Assembly (NCBI RefSeq): GCF_009846755.1
Contig: NZ_AQOR01000020.1
Coordinates: 1-64,000 of the forward strand
Source: Alcanivorax sp. S71-1-4
GTDB lineage: Bacteria > Pseudomonadota > Gammaproteobacteria > Pseudomonadales > Alcanivoracaceae
Length of the DNA stretch: 64,000 nucleotides
Direction of reading: 5' to 3'
How positions within the stretch are numbered: position 1 is the stretch's first letter; each line of letters opens with the position of its first letter. A program made the position numbers and the translations under genes. Of the stretch, positions 14,232-23,713 are shown piece after piece. The notes under the pieces were generated by a model. That model was not told where the DNA came from. It saw only the letters and a list, made by a program, of their open reading frames with translations, and ran no database searches.

Positions 14232-16697
14232 ATGACTTTGTTCGTTGCTGCCCTGATCCTGCTTGCGGTGCTGTGCGCACTATTCTATTTCGACGTCTCG
14301 CTGCGCACCGGCTCTGCTCTGTTCGCAGGCGCCTGGCTTGCCCTCGGGATCCTGGCCCCCGCGTTATGGCACCCCTTATTGCTGGTCCCGCTGGTGATCG
14401 TACTGGCCGTGCTGAATATCCCCGCGCTGCGCGTGAGGCTGATCAGCAAGCCGGTCTACGGGCTGCTCAGCAAAACCATGCCCAGCATCAGCGATACCGA
14501 GCGCGAAGCGCTGGAAGCCGGTTCCACCTGGTGGGAAAAGGAACTGTTCTGCGGCAAGCCGGACTGGCAGATGTACAGCAACATCTCGTTGCCGACGCTG
14601 ACCAGCGACGAACAGTCCTTCATCGACAACGAGGTGGAAGAATTGTGCAGCATGCTCGACGAATGGCGCATTCATCACGAGCTGAAAGATCTGCCGCAGC
14701 CGGTGTGGCAGTTCCTGCGCGACAAAGGCTTTTTTGGCCTGATCATTCCGCGTGAATACGGCGGGCGCGAATTCAGCCCGTATGCCCAGAGCCGCGTCAT
14801 GAGCAAGATCGCCTCGCGCTCACTGACCGCCGCCGTGACCGCCATGGTGCCGAATTCGCTCGGCCCGGGCGAATTGCTGATGAAATACGGCACAGATGAA
14901 CAGAAGCAGCACTGGCTGCCGGGGCTGGCCGCCGGCAAGGAACTGCCCTGCTTCGGCCTGACCGGCCCGGAGGCCGGCTCCGATGCCGGCGCCATTCCGG
15001 ATATCGGCGTGGTGTGCAAGGGCGAACATGACGGCAAAGAAGTGATCGGCCTGCGGCTGAATTTCTCCAAGCGCTGGATCACGCTGGCACCGGTGGCCAC
15101 AGTGGTGGGCCTGGCGTTCAAGCTGGAAGACCCGGACGGCCTGCTCGGTGACCCGTCAAAGACAGACTACGGCATCACCTGCGCACTGATTCCCGCCAAC
15201 CATCCTGGTGTGGAAACCGGCCGCCGCCACTACCCCGGTGCGCCGTTCATGAACGGTCCGGTGACCGGCAAGGATGTCTTTATCCCGGTGGACTGGATCA
15301 TTGGCGGGCCCGACATGGCCGGCAAAGGCTGGCGCATGCTGATCGAGTGCCTGGGGGCCGGGCGCGGTATCTCACTGCCGGCACTGGCCACCGCCAGCGG
15401 CGAAGTCGGCTATCGCAGTGTCGGTGCCTTTTCGCGCATTCGTCGCCAGTTCAATGTCGAGGTCGGCAAGTTCGAGGGCGTGCAGGAGGCCTCGGCGGAA
15501 ATCGCTGCGCTGGCCTACACGCTGGAAGCGCAGCGTCATTTCGTCACCAAGGGCCTGGAAGACGGTATTCCCTCGGTGATGACGTCGATGGCGAAGTATC
15601 ACGCTACGGAAATGATGCGCGTGCTGATCAACCACGGCATGGATATCGGCGGCGGCCGGGCCATCCAGCTTGGCCCGCGCAATTTCATGGCGCTGCCGTA
15701 TCAGTCGATTCCGATCGCGATCACGGTGGAAGGGGCGAACATCCTGACCCGCTCGCTGATGATCTTTGGCCAGGGCTCAATGCGCTGCCACCCGTACCTG
15801 TATGACGAATTGCAGACGCTGACCGCTGATGACAGCGCACAGGGTCTGCGCGATTTTGATCCACTGTTCTTTCAGCACGCCGGTTATACGCTCAGCCGTG
15901 TCGCCCGCATGCTGGTGCAGGGCCTGACCGGCGCACGCTTTTCCGACGTGCCGGACAGCGCCGACGATTTCAGCCGCCGCTGGTTCCAGTTGCTGAATCG
16001 CTTCAGCACCATCCTGTCGGTGACGGCGGATACCGCGCTGGCGATCCTGGGCGGCGACCTCAAGCGGCGCGAACTGTTGTCTGCGCGGCTGGGCGATGCC
16101 CACAGCCAATTGCTGATGGCGTCGGCGATCCTGAAATTCCACGCCGCGCAACCCAGCGACCGCGCCAACGATGCCCACGCGGAATACGCGCTGACCCGCG
16201 CCTTCCATCTGGCTCAGGAAGCGCTGTACGAGTTCTACCGCAACTTCCCTGCGCGGGTGCCGGCCTGGCTGGTGAAATGGATTGCCTTCCCCACCGGTCG
16301 CGTGATCCATGCCCCCGACGACGATCTGATCCGCGAGCTGGGCGACATGATCATGGAGCCGACTTCCGTGCGCGATACCCTCGGCAGCTTCACCTATATC
16401 AGCACTGACCCGAAAGACGCGCTCGGCCGGCTGGAAACCACCTACCGCAAACTGCTCGATGTGGACGACGCCTGGCAGGCCTACCTCAAGGCCCGCAGCC
16501 GCGGCAAGCTGGAAGGCCGCAGCATGACCGAGCAGCTCAGTGCCGCCGCCGCCCAGGGCATCATCCGCGACAGCGATGTGCAGGCCCTGCTGGCGTATGA
16601 CGCGATGCGGTACGACTGCCTGCTGACCGATGCCTTTGAGCCGGAGTTCTTCCGCCAGTCCCAGGCACCGGCAGACGACGACGGCGAGGCCGCGTAA
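14232..16697 (+). CDS. fadE: Acyl-CoA dehydrogenase FadE, membrane-anchored type
   Basis: An 821-residue protein, the length of proteobacterial FadE (about 815) rather than of short acyl-CoA dehydrogenases (about 390). Two N-terminal membrane helices (VAALILLAVLCALFYF and PLLLVPLVIVLAVLNI) anchor it to the inner membrane. The dehydrogenase core follows: GFFGLIIPREYGGREFSPYA, GLTGPEAGSDAGAIPD, and VEGANILTRSLMIFGQG. The C-terminal extra domain is also present. It catalyses the first beta-oxidation step, introducing a trans-2 double bond into acyl-CoA and passing electrons to ETF. AGGAG lies upstream of the ATG. It is a single-gene unit with a 32-base hairpin after it. Several other acyl-CoA dehydrogenases in this window (24361, 53487) point to strong lipid catabolism. 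Confidence 0.95.
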   Translation: MTLFVAALILLAVLCALFYFDVSLRTGSALFAGAWLALGILAPALWHPLLLVPLVIVLAVLNIPALRVRLISKPVYGLLSKTMPSISDTEREALEAGSTWWEKELFCGKPDWQMYSNISLPTLTSDEQSFIDNEVEELCSMLDEWRIHHELKDLPQPVWQFLRDKGFFGLIIPREYGGREFSPYAQSRVMSKIASRSLTAAVTAMVPNSLGPGELLMKYGTDEQKQHWLPGLAAGKELPCFGLTGPEAGSDAGAIPDIGVVCKGEHDGKEVIGLRLNFSKRWITLAPVATVVGLAFKLEDPDGLLGDPSKTDYGITCALIPANHPGVETGRRHYPGAPFMNGPVTGKDVFIPVDWIIGGPDMAGKGWRMLIECLGAGRGISLPALATASGEVGYRSVGAFSRIRRQFNVEVGKFEGVQEASAEIAALAYTLEAQRHFVTKGLEDGIPSVMTSMAKYHATEMMRVLINHGMDIGGGRAIQLGPRNFMALPYQSIPIAITVEGANILTRSLMIFGQGSMRCHPYLYDELQTLTADDSAQGLRDFDPLFFQHAGYTLSRVARMLVQGLTGARFSDVPDSADDFSRRWFQLLNRFSTILSVTADTALAILGGDLKRRELLSARLGDAHSQLLMASAILKFHAAQPSDRANDAHAEYALTRAFHLAQEALYEFYRNFPARVPAWLVKWIAFPTGRVIHAPDDDLIRELGDMIMEPTSVRDTLGSFTYISTDPKDALGRLETTYRKLLDVDDAWQAYLKARSRGKLEGRSMTEQLSAAAAQGIIRDSDVQALLAYDAMRYDCLLTDAFEPEFFRQSQAPADDDGEAA

Positions 16698-16715
16698 CCA
16701 CGCCGGCACACCGCC

Positions 16716-16747
16716 CAGCCCGAATCCCTGTACCCAGGGATGGGCTG
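16716..16747. terminator. Hairpin after fadE, probable terminator without U-tract
   Basis: CAGCCC-GA-ATCCCTG, loop TACC, CAGGGAT-GGGCTG forms a 13-bp stem with a small bulge just after the fadE stop. No T-run follows, so termination may be weak or Rho-assisted. Confidence 0.5.
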
Positions 16748-16801
16748 GCCTGCCGTTGTTCTGCATACTGCACGGCTTGTTGCACCTGCTTCGAGCCGAC
16801 T

Positions 16802-17479
16802 ATGGATACTGCTCCCCCCCTGACCGGAGAACCCACCCTGCCGTCCCCGGTCCTGATCGTGGAAGATGATCCACTGATCCGGCGCCGCCTGGAACGGATA
16901 CTGCGGCAGGTGGGCTACCACCCCGACATGCTGTGCCACGCGGCCTCACTGGCCGAGGCCCGACAGCACCAGGCGGCGCAGTCCACGGCACTGGCCCTGG
17001 TCGATCTCGGCCTGCCCGATGGCAATGGCACCGCGTTGATAGCAGAGTTGCGTGCCGCCGACCCGACCATGGGCATTCTGGTGATTTCCGCCTGGAGCAC
17101 GGAAGACGCCATCATGGCGGCGCTGCGCGCCGGTGCGACGGGCTATTTGCTGAAGGAGCGCGACGACCTGGAAGTCTCGCTGTCGATCCGCAGCGTGCTG
17201 CGTGGCGGCGCCCCCATTGATCCGTTCATTGCCCGCCGCCTGATTGGTGAGCTGTACCGCGCGCCCCCGGTCTCTGAAGACGCCACACTGAGCGCGCGTG
17301 AAGGCGAGGTGCTGTTGCTGGTGGCCGATGGCCTGTCCAACCGCGAAATTGCCGAACGCCTGCATATCTCACGCTACACGGTCGAATCACACGTAAAGCA
17401 TATCTATCGCAAGCTGGCCGTGTCGTCCCGCGTCCGTGCCATCAGCGAAGCGCGCTCACGCGGGTTGCTGGACGGATGA
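16802..17479 (+). CDS. LuxR/NarL-type response regulator
   Basis: A 225-residue protein. The receiver domain (about 15-135) has the acidic pair in VLIVEDDPLIRRR, the phospho-accepting Asp68 in LALVDLGLPDGNG, and the Lys in GYLLKERDD. The C-terminal LuxR HTH (about 160-222) is clear in LSAREGEVLLLVADGLSNRE, then IAERLHISRYTVESHVKHIY. It would bind DNA after phosphorylation by the histidine kinase encoded next, whose ATG overlaps its stop by 4 bp (ATGA). The target genes are not evident; the outer-membrane gene 19460 and fadE are nearest. No SD-like sequence stands out before the ATG. Confidence 0.9.
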   Translation: MDTAPPLTGEPTLPSPVLIVEDDPLIRRRLERILRQVGYHPDMLCHAASLAEARQHQAAQSTALALVDLGLPDGNGTALIAELRAADPTMGILVISAWSTEDAIMAALRAGATGYLLKERDDLEVSLSIRSVLRGGAPIDPFIARRLIGELYRAPPVSEDATLSAREGEVLLLVADGLSNREIAERLHISRYTVESHVKHIYRKLAVSSRVRAISEARSRGLLDG

Positions 17480-19335
17480 CACCGGCGGCAACAACGAGGT
17501 TGTACCGGGCGTTTTTTTGCACGCTGGCGCTGTCGCTCATGCTGCAGCCCGGCCCTGCGGCCGCCGACTGTGCCCCCCATATCGCCTCGGTCATGGCCGC
17601 ACGCGACAGCGGCCAGGGCCGCCCGGTCGACGGCTGGCAGCCCGTGACGCTGCCGGACGACTGGAGCCTGCGCTGGCCCGGGCATGACGGCAGCGTCTGG
17701 TACCGCCTTCAGCTCCAGCGTCCGTGTGCCGGCACGGCCCCCGCCAGTGCGCTCGTCATCCACTATCTGATCATGGCAGGCGAAGTGTTCATCAATGACA
17801 GTCTGCTCTGGCGCGATCGCCACCTCACCGAACCCCTGTCCCGTTCCTGGAACAGTCCGCGCTACTGGGTCTTGCCCGAGACCACCGGCGCCAAGGCTGA
17901 AGACATCGTATGGGTGCGCGTGGCCGGTGTCGCCGCACAGACGCCAGGGCTGGGCCGGGTCAGCGTCGGCCATCAGGACGCCATGCTGGCACTGTATCAG
18001 CGTGAACTGTGGCGCACGCGCACCCTGTCCGTCATCAATCTGACCGTTTCGGCGGTGCTCGGTACGCTGGCGTTATTTGTCTGGCTGGCCTTCCCGGCCC
18101 ACAGAATGTTCGGCTATTACGCCCTGACCAGCATTTGCTGGGTACTGTTCGGTCTCAATACCCTCGCCACCGAAGCCTGGCCCTTCCCCAGCACGGAGGC
18201 CGTGGCACGCGCGAACCATCTGGCCTACATACTGTTCATCGCCAGCTTCTGCGTCTTCACCTGGCGGCTGCTGGCACTGCGCCACCCCGACTGGCTGGAA
18301 AAAGGCCTGGGCATGCTGGGCCTCGCTGCGCTCGGCATGATTCTGCTGGTCCCCGGCTGGGGCCCACTGCGACTGGCGGGCCACCTCGGCACACTGATCC
18401 TGTTGCTCAATATCCTGTACGTCATCGGGCAGGCACTGCGTCGCCGGCAGCCAGAGGACTATGTGGTGGCGGTGACCTTTCTGCTGTTGATCACCATTGC
18501 CGTACGCGACCTCCTGGTGCTGGCTGGCATGCTGAAAAGCGACTATGTCCTCACCCCCTATACCTGCCTGCTGTTCATGGTGATGGCCGCCGTCCTGCTG
18601 GGCGTCCGCGTGGCACGCAGCAGCCGGCGCATCGAACGTTTCAATCAGGAACTCAGCGACGCCGTCGATCAGGCCTGCACCGACCTGAGCCGCACCCTGG
18701 AGAAAGAACACCAGCTGGCCATCAACAATTCCCGCCTGCAGGAACGACTGCAGTTGGCCCACGATCTGCACGACGGGCTCGGCGGACAGATCGTGCGCTC
18801 CATCATGGTCATCGAACAGCGCGACACGCCGCTGCAGAACGATCGCTTCCTGTCGATGCTCAAGCTGCTGCGCGACGACCTGCGCCAGGTGATTGACAGT
18901 GGTGCCAGCGCGACGGCAGCGGCCCCCGCGACACCAGCAGAATGGGCGGCGCCACTGCGCTACCGTTTCGCCAACCTCTGCGATGCGCTGGGCATCAACC
19001 TGGCCTGGCAAGTGCCCGAAACCTGGCAGACACCCCCCAGTGCGCTGCAATGCCTGCTGCTCGCCCGTCTGGCGGAAGAAGCCCTGACCAATGTGGTCAA
19101 GCACAGCCAGGCGCATCAGGCGCGGGTCACCCTGCAACAGCATGAACACGCGCTGGTGTTGCGCGTCGAGGACGATGGCATCGGGTTTGATGTCGAGGCG
19201 TTGCAAGGCGCCAGCCTGGGCATCGGGCTCGACAGCATGCGCGCGCGCGCAGAGCGCATGGGCGGCACACTGACCCTGCATTCGTGTCCCGGCGCGACCG
19301 TGCTGGAAGCCAGGCTGCCGCTACAGGACCGATAA
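17476..19335 (+). CDS. Membrane sensor histidine kinase (HisKA_3 / NarL type)
   Basis: A 619-residue kinase. It has a signal peptide and a periplasmic beta-rich sensor domain with a pattern like 7TM-DISM extracellular domains (VTLPDDWSLRWPGHDGSVWY). About seven membrane helices follow (residues about 175-390), then a short coiled coil. The HisKA_3 motif LAHDLHDGLGGQIVR has the phospho-accepting His at about 432, and the ATPase domain has LAEEALTNVVKHSQA, VEDDGIGFD and GIGLDSMRARAERMGG. It phosphorylates the response regulator whose gene overlaps its start by 4 bp. The signal is unknown; 7TM-DISM sensors often bind carbohydrates or lipids outside the cytoplasm. Confidence 0.88.
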   Translation: MTPAATTRLYRAFFCTLALSLMLQPGPAAADCAPHIASVMAARDSGQGRPVDGWQPVTLPDDWSLRWPGHDGSVWYRLQLQRPCAGTAPASALVIHYLIMAGEVFINDSLLWRDRHLTEPLSRSWNSPRYWVLPETTGAKAEDIVWVRVAGVAAQTPGLGRVSVGHQDAMLALYQRELWRTRTLSVINLTVSAVLGTLALFVWLAFPAHRMFGYYALTSICWVLFGLNTLATEAWPFPSTEAVARANHLAYILFIASFCVFTWRLLALRHPDWLEKGLGMLGLAALGMILLVPGWGPLRLAGHLGTLILLLNILYVIGQALRRRQPEDYVVAVTFLLLITIAVRDLLVLAGMLKSDYVLTPYTCLLFMVMAAVLLGVRVARSSRRIERFNQELSDAVDQACTDLSRTLEKEHQLAINNSRLQERLQLAHDLHDGLGGQIVRSIMVIEQRDTPLQNDRFLSMLKLLRDDLRQVIDSGASATAAAPATPAEWAAPLRYRFANLCDALGINLAWQVPETWQTPPSALQCLLLARLAEEALTNVVKHSQAHQARVTLQQHEHALVLRVEDDGIGFDVEALQGASLGIGLDSMRARAERMGGTLTLHSCPGATVLEARLPLQDR

Positions 19336-19399
19336 CGCAGGCCACGCATCCGAAGTACGCGCAACAGGCAGAATGTCAGGGAGAGAGGCGGGTGTTGCG

Positions 19400-19423
19400 C
19401 CGCCCCCCAGGGGCGGGGGGCGG
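19400..19423. terminator. GC hairpin between convergent genes
   Basis: CCGCCCCCC and GGGGGGCGG pair perfectly (9 bp) across a 6-base loop, between the kinase (plus) and the outer-membrane gene (minus). It has no T-run but is symmetric, so it may serve both strands. Confidence 0.45.
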
Positions 19424-19459
19424 TTCAGGGGGCGGGTTCTGAAATCCGGAGGCCCGCGC

Positions 19460-19966
19460 TCAGAAGCGGTAGACCATGCCCACCGATACGACGTTCTGCT
19501 TGCTGTGATCGTTGTCCACCAGCTTGAGATATTCCAGCGTCAGCGCGGACTGATCGTCCATGGCCCAGTTCAGACCGGCACCGTAAGCCGCGCCGTCGTC
19601 GCGGTAATCTTCATTACCCACAGAGGAATCCGCGTAGCTGTAACCCCCAATCAGGTACGGGTCCAGCTTGCCGCCGGTAGGCAGATTCACTACAGCGTAA
19701 ACGCCATAGTAGTAGTTCATTTCGGCATCAATGCCACGGTAGTCATCGTCGAACAGGCCGGTGCCAAGACGCACTTCCCCGCTGAGCAGTTCATTGATCT
19801 CCAGGCCGCCGCGCAGCGACAGTGCATCCAGGGAAGCCTCCTTGACCGCGCCCCGCTCAAAGTCCAGATAGCCATACTGCACGCCAAAATAGGGCGTGGA
19901 GTCGGCGATTGCCAAGCCGCTCGCGCTTGCCATCATCAGAGCACACAGGGTTCTTTTCATTTTCAT
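19460..19966 (-). CDS. Small outer-membrane beta-barrel protein
   Basis: A 168-residue protein with a signal peptide (MKMKRTLCALMMASASGLAIA) and alternating hydrophobic strands (YFGVQYGYLDFE, GLEINELLSGEVRLGTGLF, MNYYYGVYAVVNL, DPYLIGGYSYADSS, ALTLEYLKLVD). It ends in VGMVYRF, whose C-terminal Phe is the BamA-recognition signature. The size suits an eight-stranded barrel of the OmpA/OmpW-like family. AAGGAG lies upstream, so both ATGs (19966 and 19960) are possible. It is convergent with the kinase gene. Function is not clear; such barrels act in adhesion or small-molecule uptake. Confidence 0.82.
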   Translation of the reverse strand: MKMKRTLCALMMASASGLAIADSTPYFGVQYGYLDFERGAVKEASLDALSLRGGLEINELLSGEVRLGTGLFDDDYRGIDAEMNYYYGVYAVVNLPTGGKLDPYLIGGYSYADSSVGNEDYRDDGAAYGAGLNWAMDDQSALTLEYLKLVDNDHSKQNVVSVGMVYRF

Positions 19967-20232
19967 TCTCTCCTTGATCCATGATGCATACGGCGCCCGG
20001 GCCGGGCAGCCCGACCAGCATAACCAAAAGCCGGGACAGCGCCAAAAGACGGCCCGTCAGGCGGCACACAAAGGCGATGAATTTGCCAACCGCGTCACCT
20101 CTGCTGACGGCTTTATCGCCATGCAGGCGCCATCGGGCGGACAGGTGTTCACCGGGACATCACGCGGCAGACCGCGTCACCGTGACAGGTGCAGGGAAAC
20201 TATCAGTAACAAGAATAATTCTCAACAAAAAA

Positions 20233-21771
20233 TCAGACCGCCGCGTCCAGGTCCACCAGCCCGCTATCCAGGCGGAGCGTTTCACCGTCACAATGCAGCA
20301 ATTGCTCACTGCCGAGACGCTGGCGCAGGTCCGACACCAGCCTGCGCAGCCGTGCCGTGCCGTCCGCCGGGCTTTCCGGCCAGAGTCCGCTGACGGCCTG
20401 CGCCACGGGCAGGCCTCCTTCCGCCCCGGCCAGTGTCATGAGCAAGATTGTCTCTTCCGGCGGCAACGCCAACGGTGCCCCATCAAGTTGCAACGGTGAC
20501 GGGCCTGCCGTGCGGATGCGCAACGGCTTTCGCCAGCCTCGCGGGGCAGCGCCCCGGGGCGGCACCAGACGGCGCGCATAAATCAGACGCTGCACGTAAT
20601 CCGGTTCGATGTTCTTTTCCAGCGCCAGCGCGCACAGCTCGGCCATCGCCTCGTTGCGCCACCAGGGAAAATTCAGATACTGCTGTTCACGTCCCAGGCG
20701 CAGCGTGCTGCGCAGCAACACAACCGCCTGGCGCCGCAATCCGAACTTCAATGCCAGATGCGCCCGCACCAGCCCCTGCGCAAACGGTACAGCGGTCGAC
20801 GCCATGCTGCGGCCGGTGAGGCCCACGCGGCCCATCTGCCACAACGCCAGGTGCGGCAGACCACGCTCAAGATGCAACTGCGCCAGCCCCATGCGCGTCA
20901 CCGCAATCGGAAACACCGCGCCGGCGCGCGTGGCGCGCTGCACCGCCTGCCGTGCATTGGACAGCGCCTCCGGCATATTGCCGGCGGCGCAGTAACACCA
21001 GGCCCGGCAGAAATGGTAGCCCGCACGATCCAGATGGTGCGTCGGCGGCGCACTGCCACGCATGTCGTCCAGTTGCGCAGCCGCCTGGCGCACGTTGTTG
21101 CGGCTCAGCGACAGATACGCGCGCTGCATGTGGAAATGCGAATCCCACACATGCACGCCACTTTGCGCCGCCAGCGCCAGACCCGCCGTCACCGCCGCTT
21201 CGCAGGCTTCGAAGTCCAGAAATAACCGCCGCACCATGGCGTCGATCGAATAGCTGATCAGCAACGCGTGCGGTTCGCGGGTGCTCATCCGCAATGGCGC
21301 CATGCGCTGGCGCAGCGCTTCCGCGCCGATCAGGTCACCGCGCCAGATGTGATACAGCACCAGATAGTTGGCGGCCGTGAGGCGCACGTAGGTGTAACCG
21401 TGCTGATCGACGATACGCTCGCAACGCCGCGCGTATTCACTGATGCGTGGATGGCCCGGCTGACGAAACACCAGCATGCCAAACATGGCGACCTGCACTT
21501 CCTCGCGTATCTGCGCGCCAAGATTGTTCGGTTGCTCGCTGAACACCCGCTGATGGCGTTCCACAAAACGGATCAGGGTATCGAAGCCGCTGAACTCCGA
21601 CAGCGACAGGATGCGGCCATGCGCAGCGCGGCACAGCAACTGCCAGCTTGAAGCAAGATTCGGGGAAGGCTGGGAATGGGACAGGCGAAACGGCGTCTCC
21701 GCCTGCCGCGCGGCGGCCAGCGGATCGCGAAAGAAATCATCGTTGTCGGGTGCAAAAGCAACAACTGACAC
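20233..21771 (-). CDS. TPR-rich regulator with C-terminal winged helix
   Basis: A 512-residue protein with a GTG start at 21771. The first about 400 residues are helical repeats consistent with degenerate TPRs (AACEAAVTAGLALAAQSGVH, ALSNARQAVQRATRAG, GLVRAHLALKFGLRRQAVVL). The last about 85 residues look like an OmpR/SARP-type winged helix: LALPPEETILLMTLAGAEGG, then LWPESPADGTARLRRLVSDL, then LLHCDGETLRLDSG. This reverses the usual SARP order, where the DNA-binding domain comes first. There is no ATPase P-loop, so it is not MalT-like. It is likely a transcription factor with unknown ligand or partner. The 266 bases downstream, to 19966, hold no gene. Confidence 0.7.
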   Translation of the reverse strand: MSVVAFAPDNDDFFRDPLAAARQAETPFRLSHSQPSPNLASSWQLLCRAAHGRILSLSEFSGFDTLIRFVERHQRVFSEQPNNLGAQIREEVQVAMFGMLVFRQPGHPRISEYARRCERIVDQHGYTYVRLTAANYLVLYHIWRGDLIGAEALRQRMAPLRMSTREPHALLISYSIDAMVRRLFLDFEACEAAVTAGLALAAQSGVHVWDSHFHMQRAYLSLSRNNVRQAAAQLDDMRGSAPPTHHLDRAGYHFCRAWCYCAAGNMPEALSNARQAVQRATRAGAVFPIAVTRMGLAQLHLERGLPHLALWQMGRVGLTGRSMASTAVPFAQGLVRAHLALKFGLRRQAVVLLRSTLRLGREQQYLNFPWWRNEAMAELCALALEKNIEPDYVQRLIYARRLVPPRGAAPRGWRKPLRIRTAGPSPLQLDGAPLALPPEETILLMTLAGAEGGLPVAQAVSGLWPESPADGTARLRRLVSDLRQRLGSEQLLHCDGETLRLDSGLVDLDAAV

Positions 21772-21944
21772 GGCTACATCCCTGGCCGAAAACAGGACCG
21801 GCTACCCGGAACACGATGGCGCGGCGCCCGTCCGTATTACCTGCGCTCCCGCAGGTTCCCCACACTGGACTTGCCCGTACAGCCACCGGGCAAGGCATGG
21901 TGCCAGCATGCCAGTCTGGACGCCAGTACGCCACTGCCGTGCCA

Positions 21945-22283
21945 TCAATCTTCGCGGCGGTACTCGCCGTCGATCACGTTACCGCGCGGCCGCTGCTGAA
22001 ACGGATCCCGGCCCGCGAACGGATCCGCGGCATGCCCTTCCCGGGCAGCACGCTGCATGGCTTCTGCCTGCGCGCGGGCCTGCTCCATCGCCGCCCGGAT
22101 CTGGCGCCGAAAGCGCCAAAAGCGGATTGCAAACACCAGCGCCAGCACGGCAACAACGCCAAGCACGATCAGAAACACGAAGGCGCCGACGAACAGTGAC
22201 GCCGCCAGCAACACGGCGGCACCCACCGCCGCCACCACGCGCACCAGTGGGTTGGCCGGGGGATTTCCTTCCAGATAATTCAT
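21945..22283 (-). CDS. Small two-helix membrane protein
   Basis: A 112-residue protein starting at the ATG at 22283; longer in-frame starts are unlikely because they would cover the divergent promoter. After a short N-terminus, residues about 13-55 form two closely spaced transmembrane helices (VVAAVGAAVLLAASLFVGAF and VFLIVLGVVAVLALVFAIRF). A basic, Gln/Ala-rich cytoplasmic helix follows. It ends in NVIDGEYRRED, a tail seen in several short gammaproteobacterial membrane proteins of unknown role. No enzyme motif. It is divergent from the iron alcohol dehydrogenase gene. Confidence 0.65.
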   Translation of the reverse strand: MNYLEGNPPANPLVRVVAAVGAAVLLAASLFVGAFVFLIVLGVVAVLALVFAIRFWRFRRQIRAAMEQARAQAEAMQRAAREGHAADPFAGRDPFQQRPRGNVIDGEYRRED

Positions 22284-22559
22284 CTCGGGAACCTGCTTCC
22301 TGTGGTCTAGAACGGTCGCCGCACCGTCCTGCGGCGGGCGTCGGTGGCAGAGGCCGGAGGCCCCTGCACGGGAATCCATGCGGGACAGTCACCGCACGAT
22401 ATCAATCTGTTACTACGTCTGAGACAGGTCGCCCTGCCCCATGTTCCCTGTCCGCACAGCAACTCACAGCCGTCGGCAGGATGGTTTACCATGTGCGGCG
22501 CCTGTCATCACGCCCTTCACCGGGCCCGACCGGCGCCGCCAGCGCCAGGGAGCACTGCC

Positions 22560-23711
22560 ATGACACCCTTTACCTTCAGTACCACGCAAAGCCTGATCTG
22601 CGAGCCCGGCGCCAGCGACCGGCTGGCCGAGATCGCTGCCTCGCTGGGCATGCAGCGTCCGTGCGTGGTCACCGACGGCGGCCTGCTCGGCAGCGGCCTG
22701 CTGACGCCGGTGCTGGCGCACCTGCGTGCCGCCGGCCTGACCGTCACCCTGTTCAGCGAGGTGGTCGCCGACCCGCCGGAAGCCGTGGTGCTGGGCGCGC
22801 TCTCGCAGGCCCGGGACGGGCGCTGCGACGGCGTGATCGGCTTCGGCGGCGGCAGCGCCATGGACACCGCCAAACTGGTCGCCCTGCTGCTCAATAATGG
22901 CCAGCGGCTGCAGGACGTATATGGGGTCGGCAACGCCCAGGGCAAGCGCCTGCCGCTGATCCAGGTGCCGACCACCGCCGGCACCGGCTCGGAGGTGACG
23001 CCGATCGCCATCGTCACCACGGGCGAGACCACCAAACAGGGTGTCGTGGCGCCACAACTGCTGCCGGATATCGCCGTGCTGGACGCCCGCCTGACCCTGG
23101 GCCTGCCGCCGGCAGTCACCGCCGCCACCGGCATCGACGCGATGGTGCATGCCATCGAGGCCTACACCAGCAAACACCGCAAGAACCCCTATTCCGACAT
23201 GCTCGCCCGCGAAGCACTGCACCGGCTGGCACGCCACATCGAAGCCGCCGTGCAGACCGGGCACGACGAACAGGCGCGCAGCGAGATGCTGCTCGGCGCC
23301 ATGCTGGCCGGCCAGGCGTTCGCCAACGCCCCCGTGGCGGCCGTCCACGCCCTGGCCTACCCGCTCGGCGGCGTCTATCACATTCCACACGGGCTGAGTA
23401 ACTCGCTGGTGCTGCCGCATGTGCTGCGCTTCAACCTGGAGAGCGCACGGCACGAATACACCGAGCTGGCCGGGATCATCCTGCCTCAGCAGGAAGGCCA
23501 TGCTGACGACGCGGCCGAACGGATGATCGATTACCTGGAAGAACTGGCCGTGCGGCTCGCGCTGCCGACGCGCCTGCGCGAGCTGGACATTCCGGAATCC
23601 GCCCTCGGCCGGCTGGCCGCCGACGCCATGCTGCAGCAGCGCCTGCTGGTCAACAATCCGCGCGAGGTGACGGAAGCCGACGCCCTGGCCATCTACAAGG
23701 CAGCCTGGTAA
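22560..23711 (+). CDS. Iron-containing alcohol dehydrogenase
   Basis: A 383-residue protein from the ATG at 22560, preceded by GGGAG. Hallmarks of the Fe-ADH family are present: GFGGGSAMDTAKL and VPTTAGTGSEVTPIAI for NAD(P) binding. GIDAMVHAIEAYTSKHRKNP and VHALAYPLGGVYHIPHGLSN supply the metal-binding Asp and His residues. It should interconvert primary alcohols and aldehydes with NAD(P)H in the cytoplasm. The thioesterase gene follows after only 2 bp, so the two are co-transcribed. Chain-length preference cannot be read from sequence. The alcohol-oxidation theme recurs at 40636-46563. Confidence 0.9.
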   Translation: MTPFTFSTTQSLICEPGASDRLAEIAASLGMQRPCVVTDGGLLGSGLLTPVLAHLRAAGLTVTLFSEVVADPPEAVVLGALSQARDGRCDGVIGFGGGSAMDTAKLVALLLNNGQRLQDVYGVGNAQGKRLPLIQVPTTAGTGSEVTPIAIVTTGETTKQGVVAPQLLPDIAVLDARLTLGLPPAVTAATGIDAMVHAIEAYTSKHRKNPYSDMLAREALHRLARHIEAAVQTGHDEQARSEMLLGAMLAGQAFANAPVAAVHALAYPLGGVYHIPHGLSNSLVLPHVLRFNLESARHEYTELAGIILPQQEGHADDAAERMIDYLEELAVRLALPTRLRELDIPESALGRLAADAMLQQRLLVNNPREVTEADALAIYKAAW

Positions 23712-23713
23712 CC

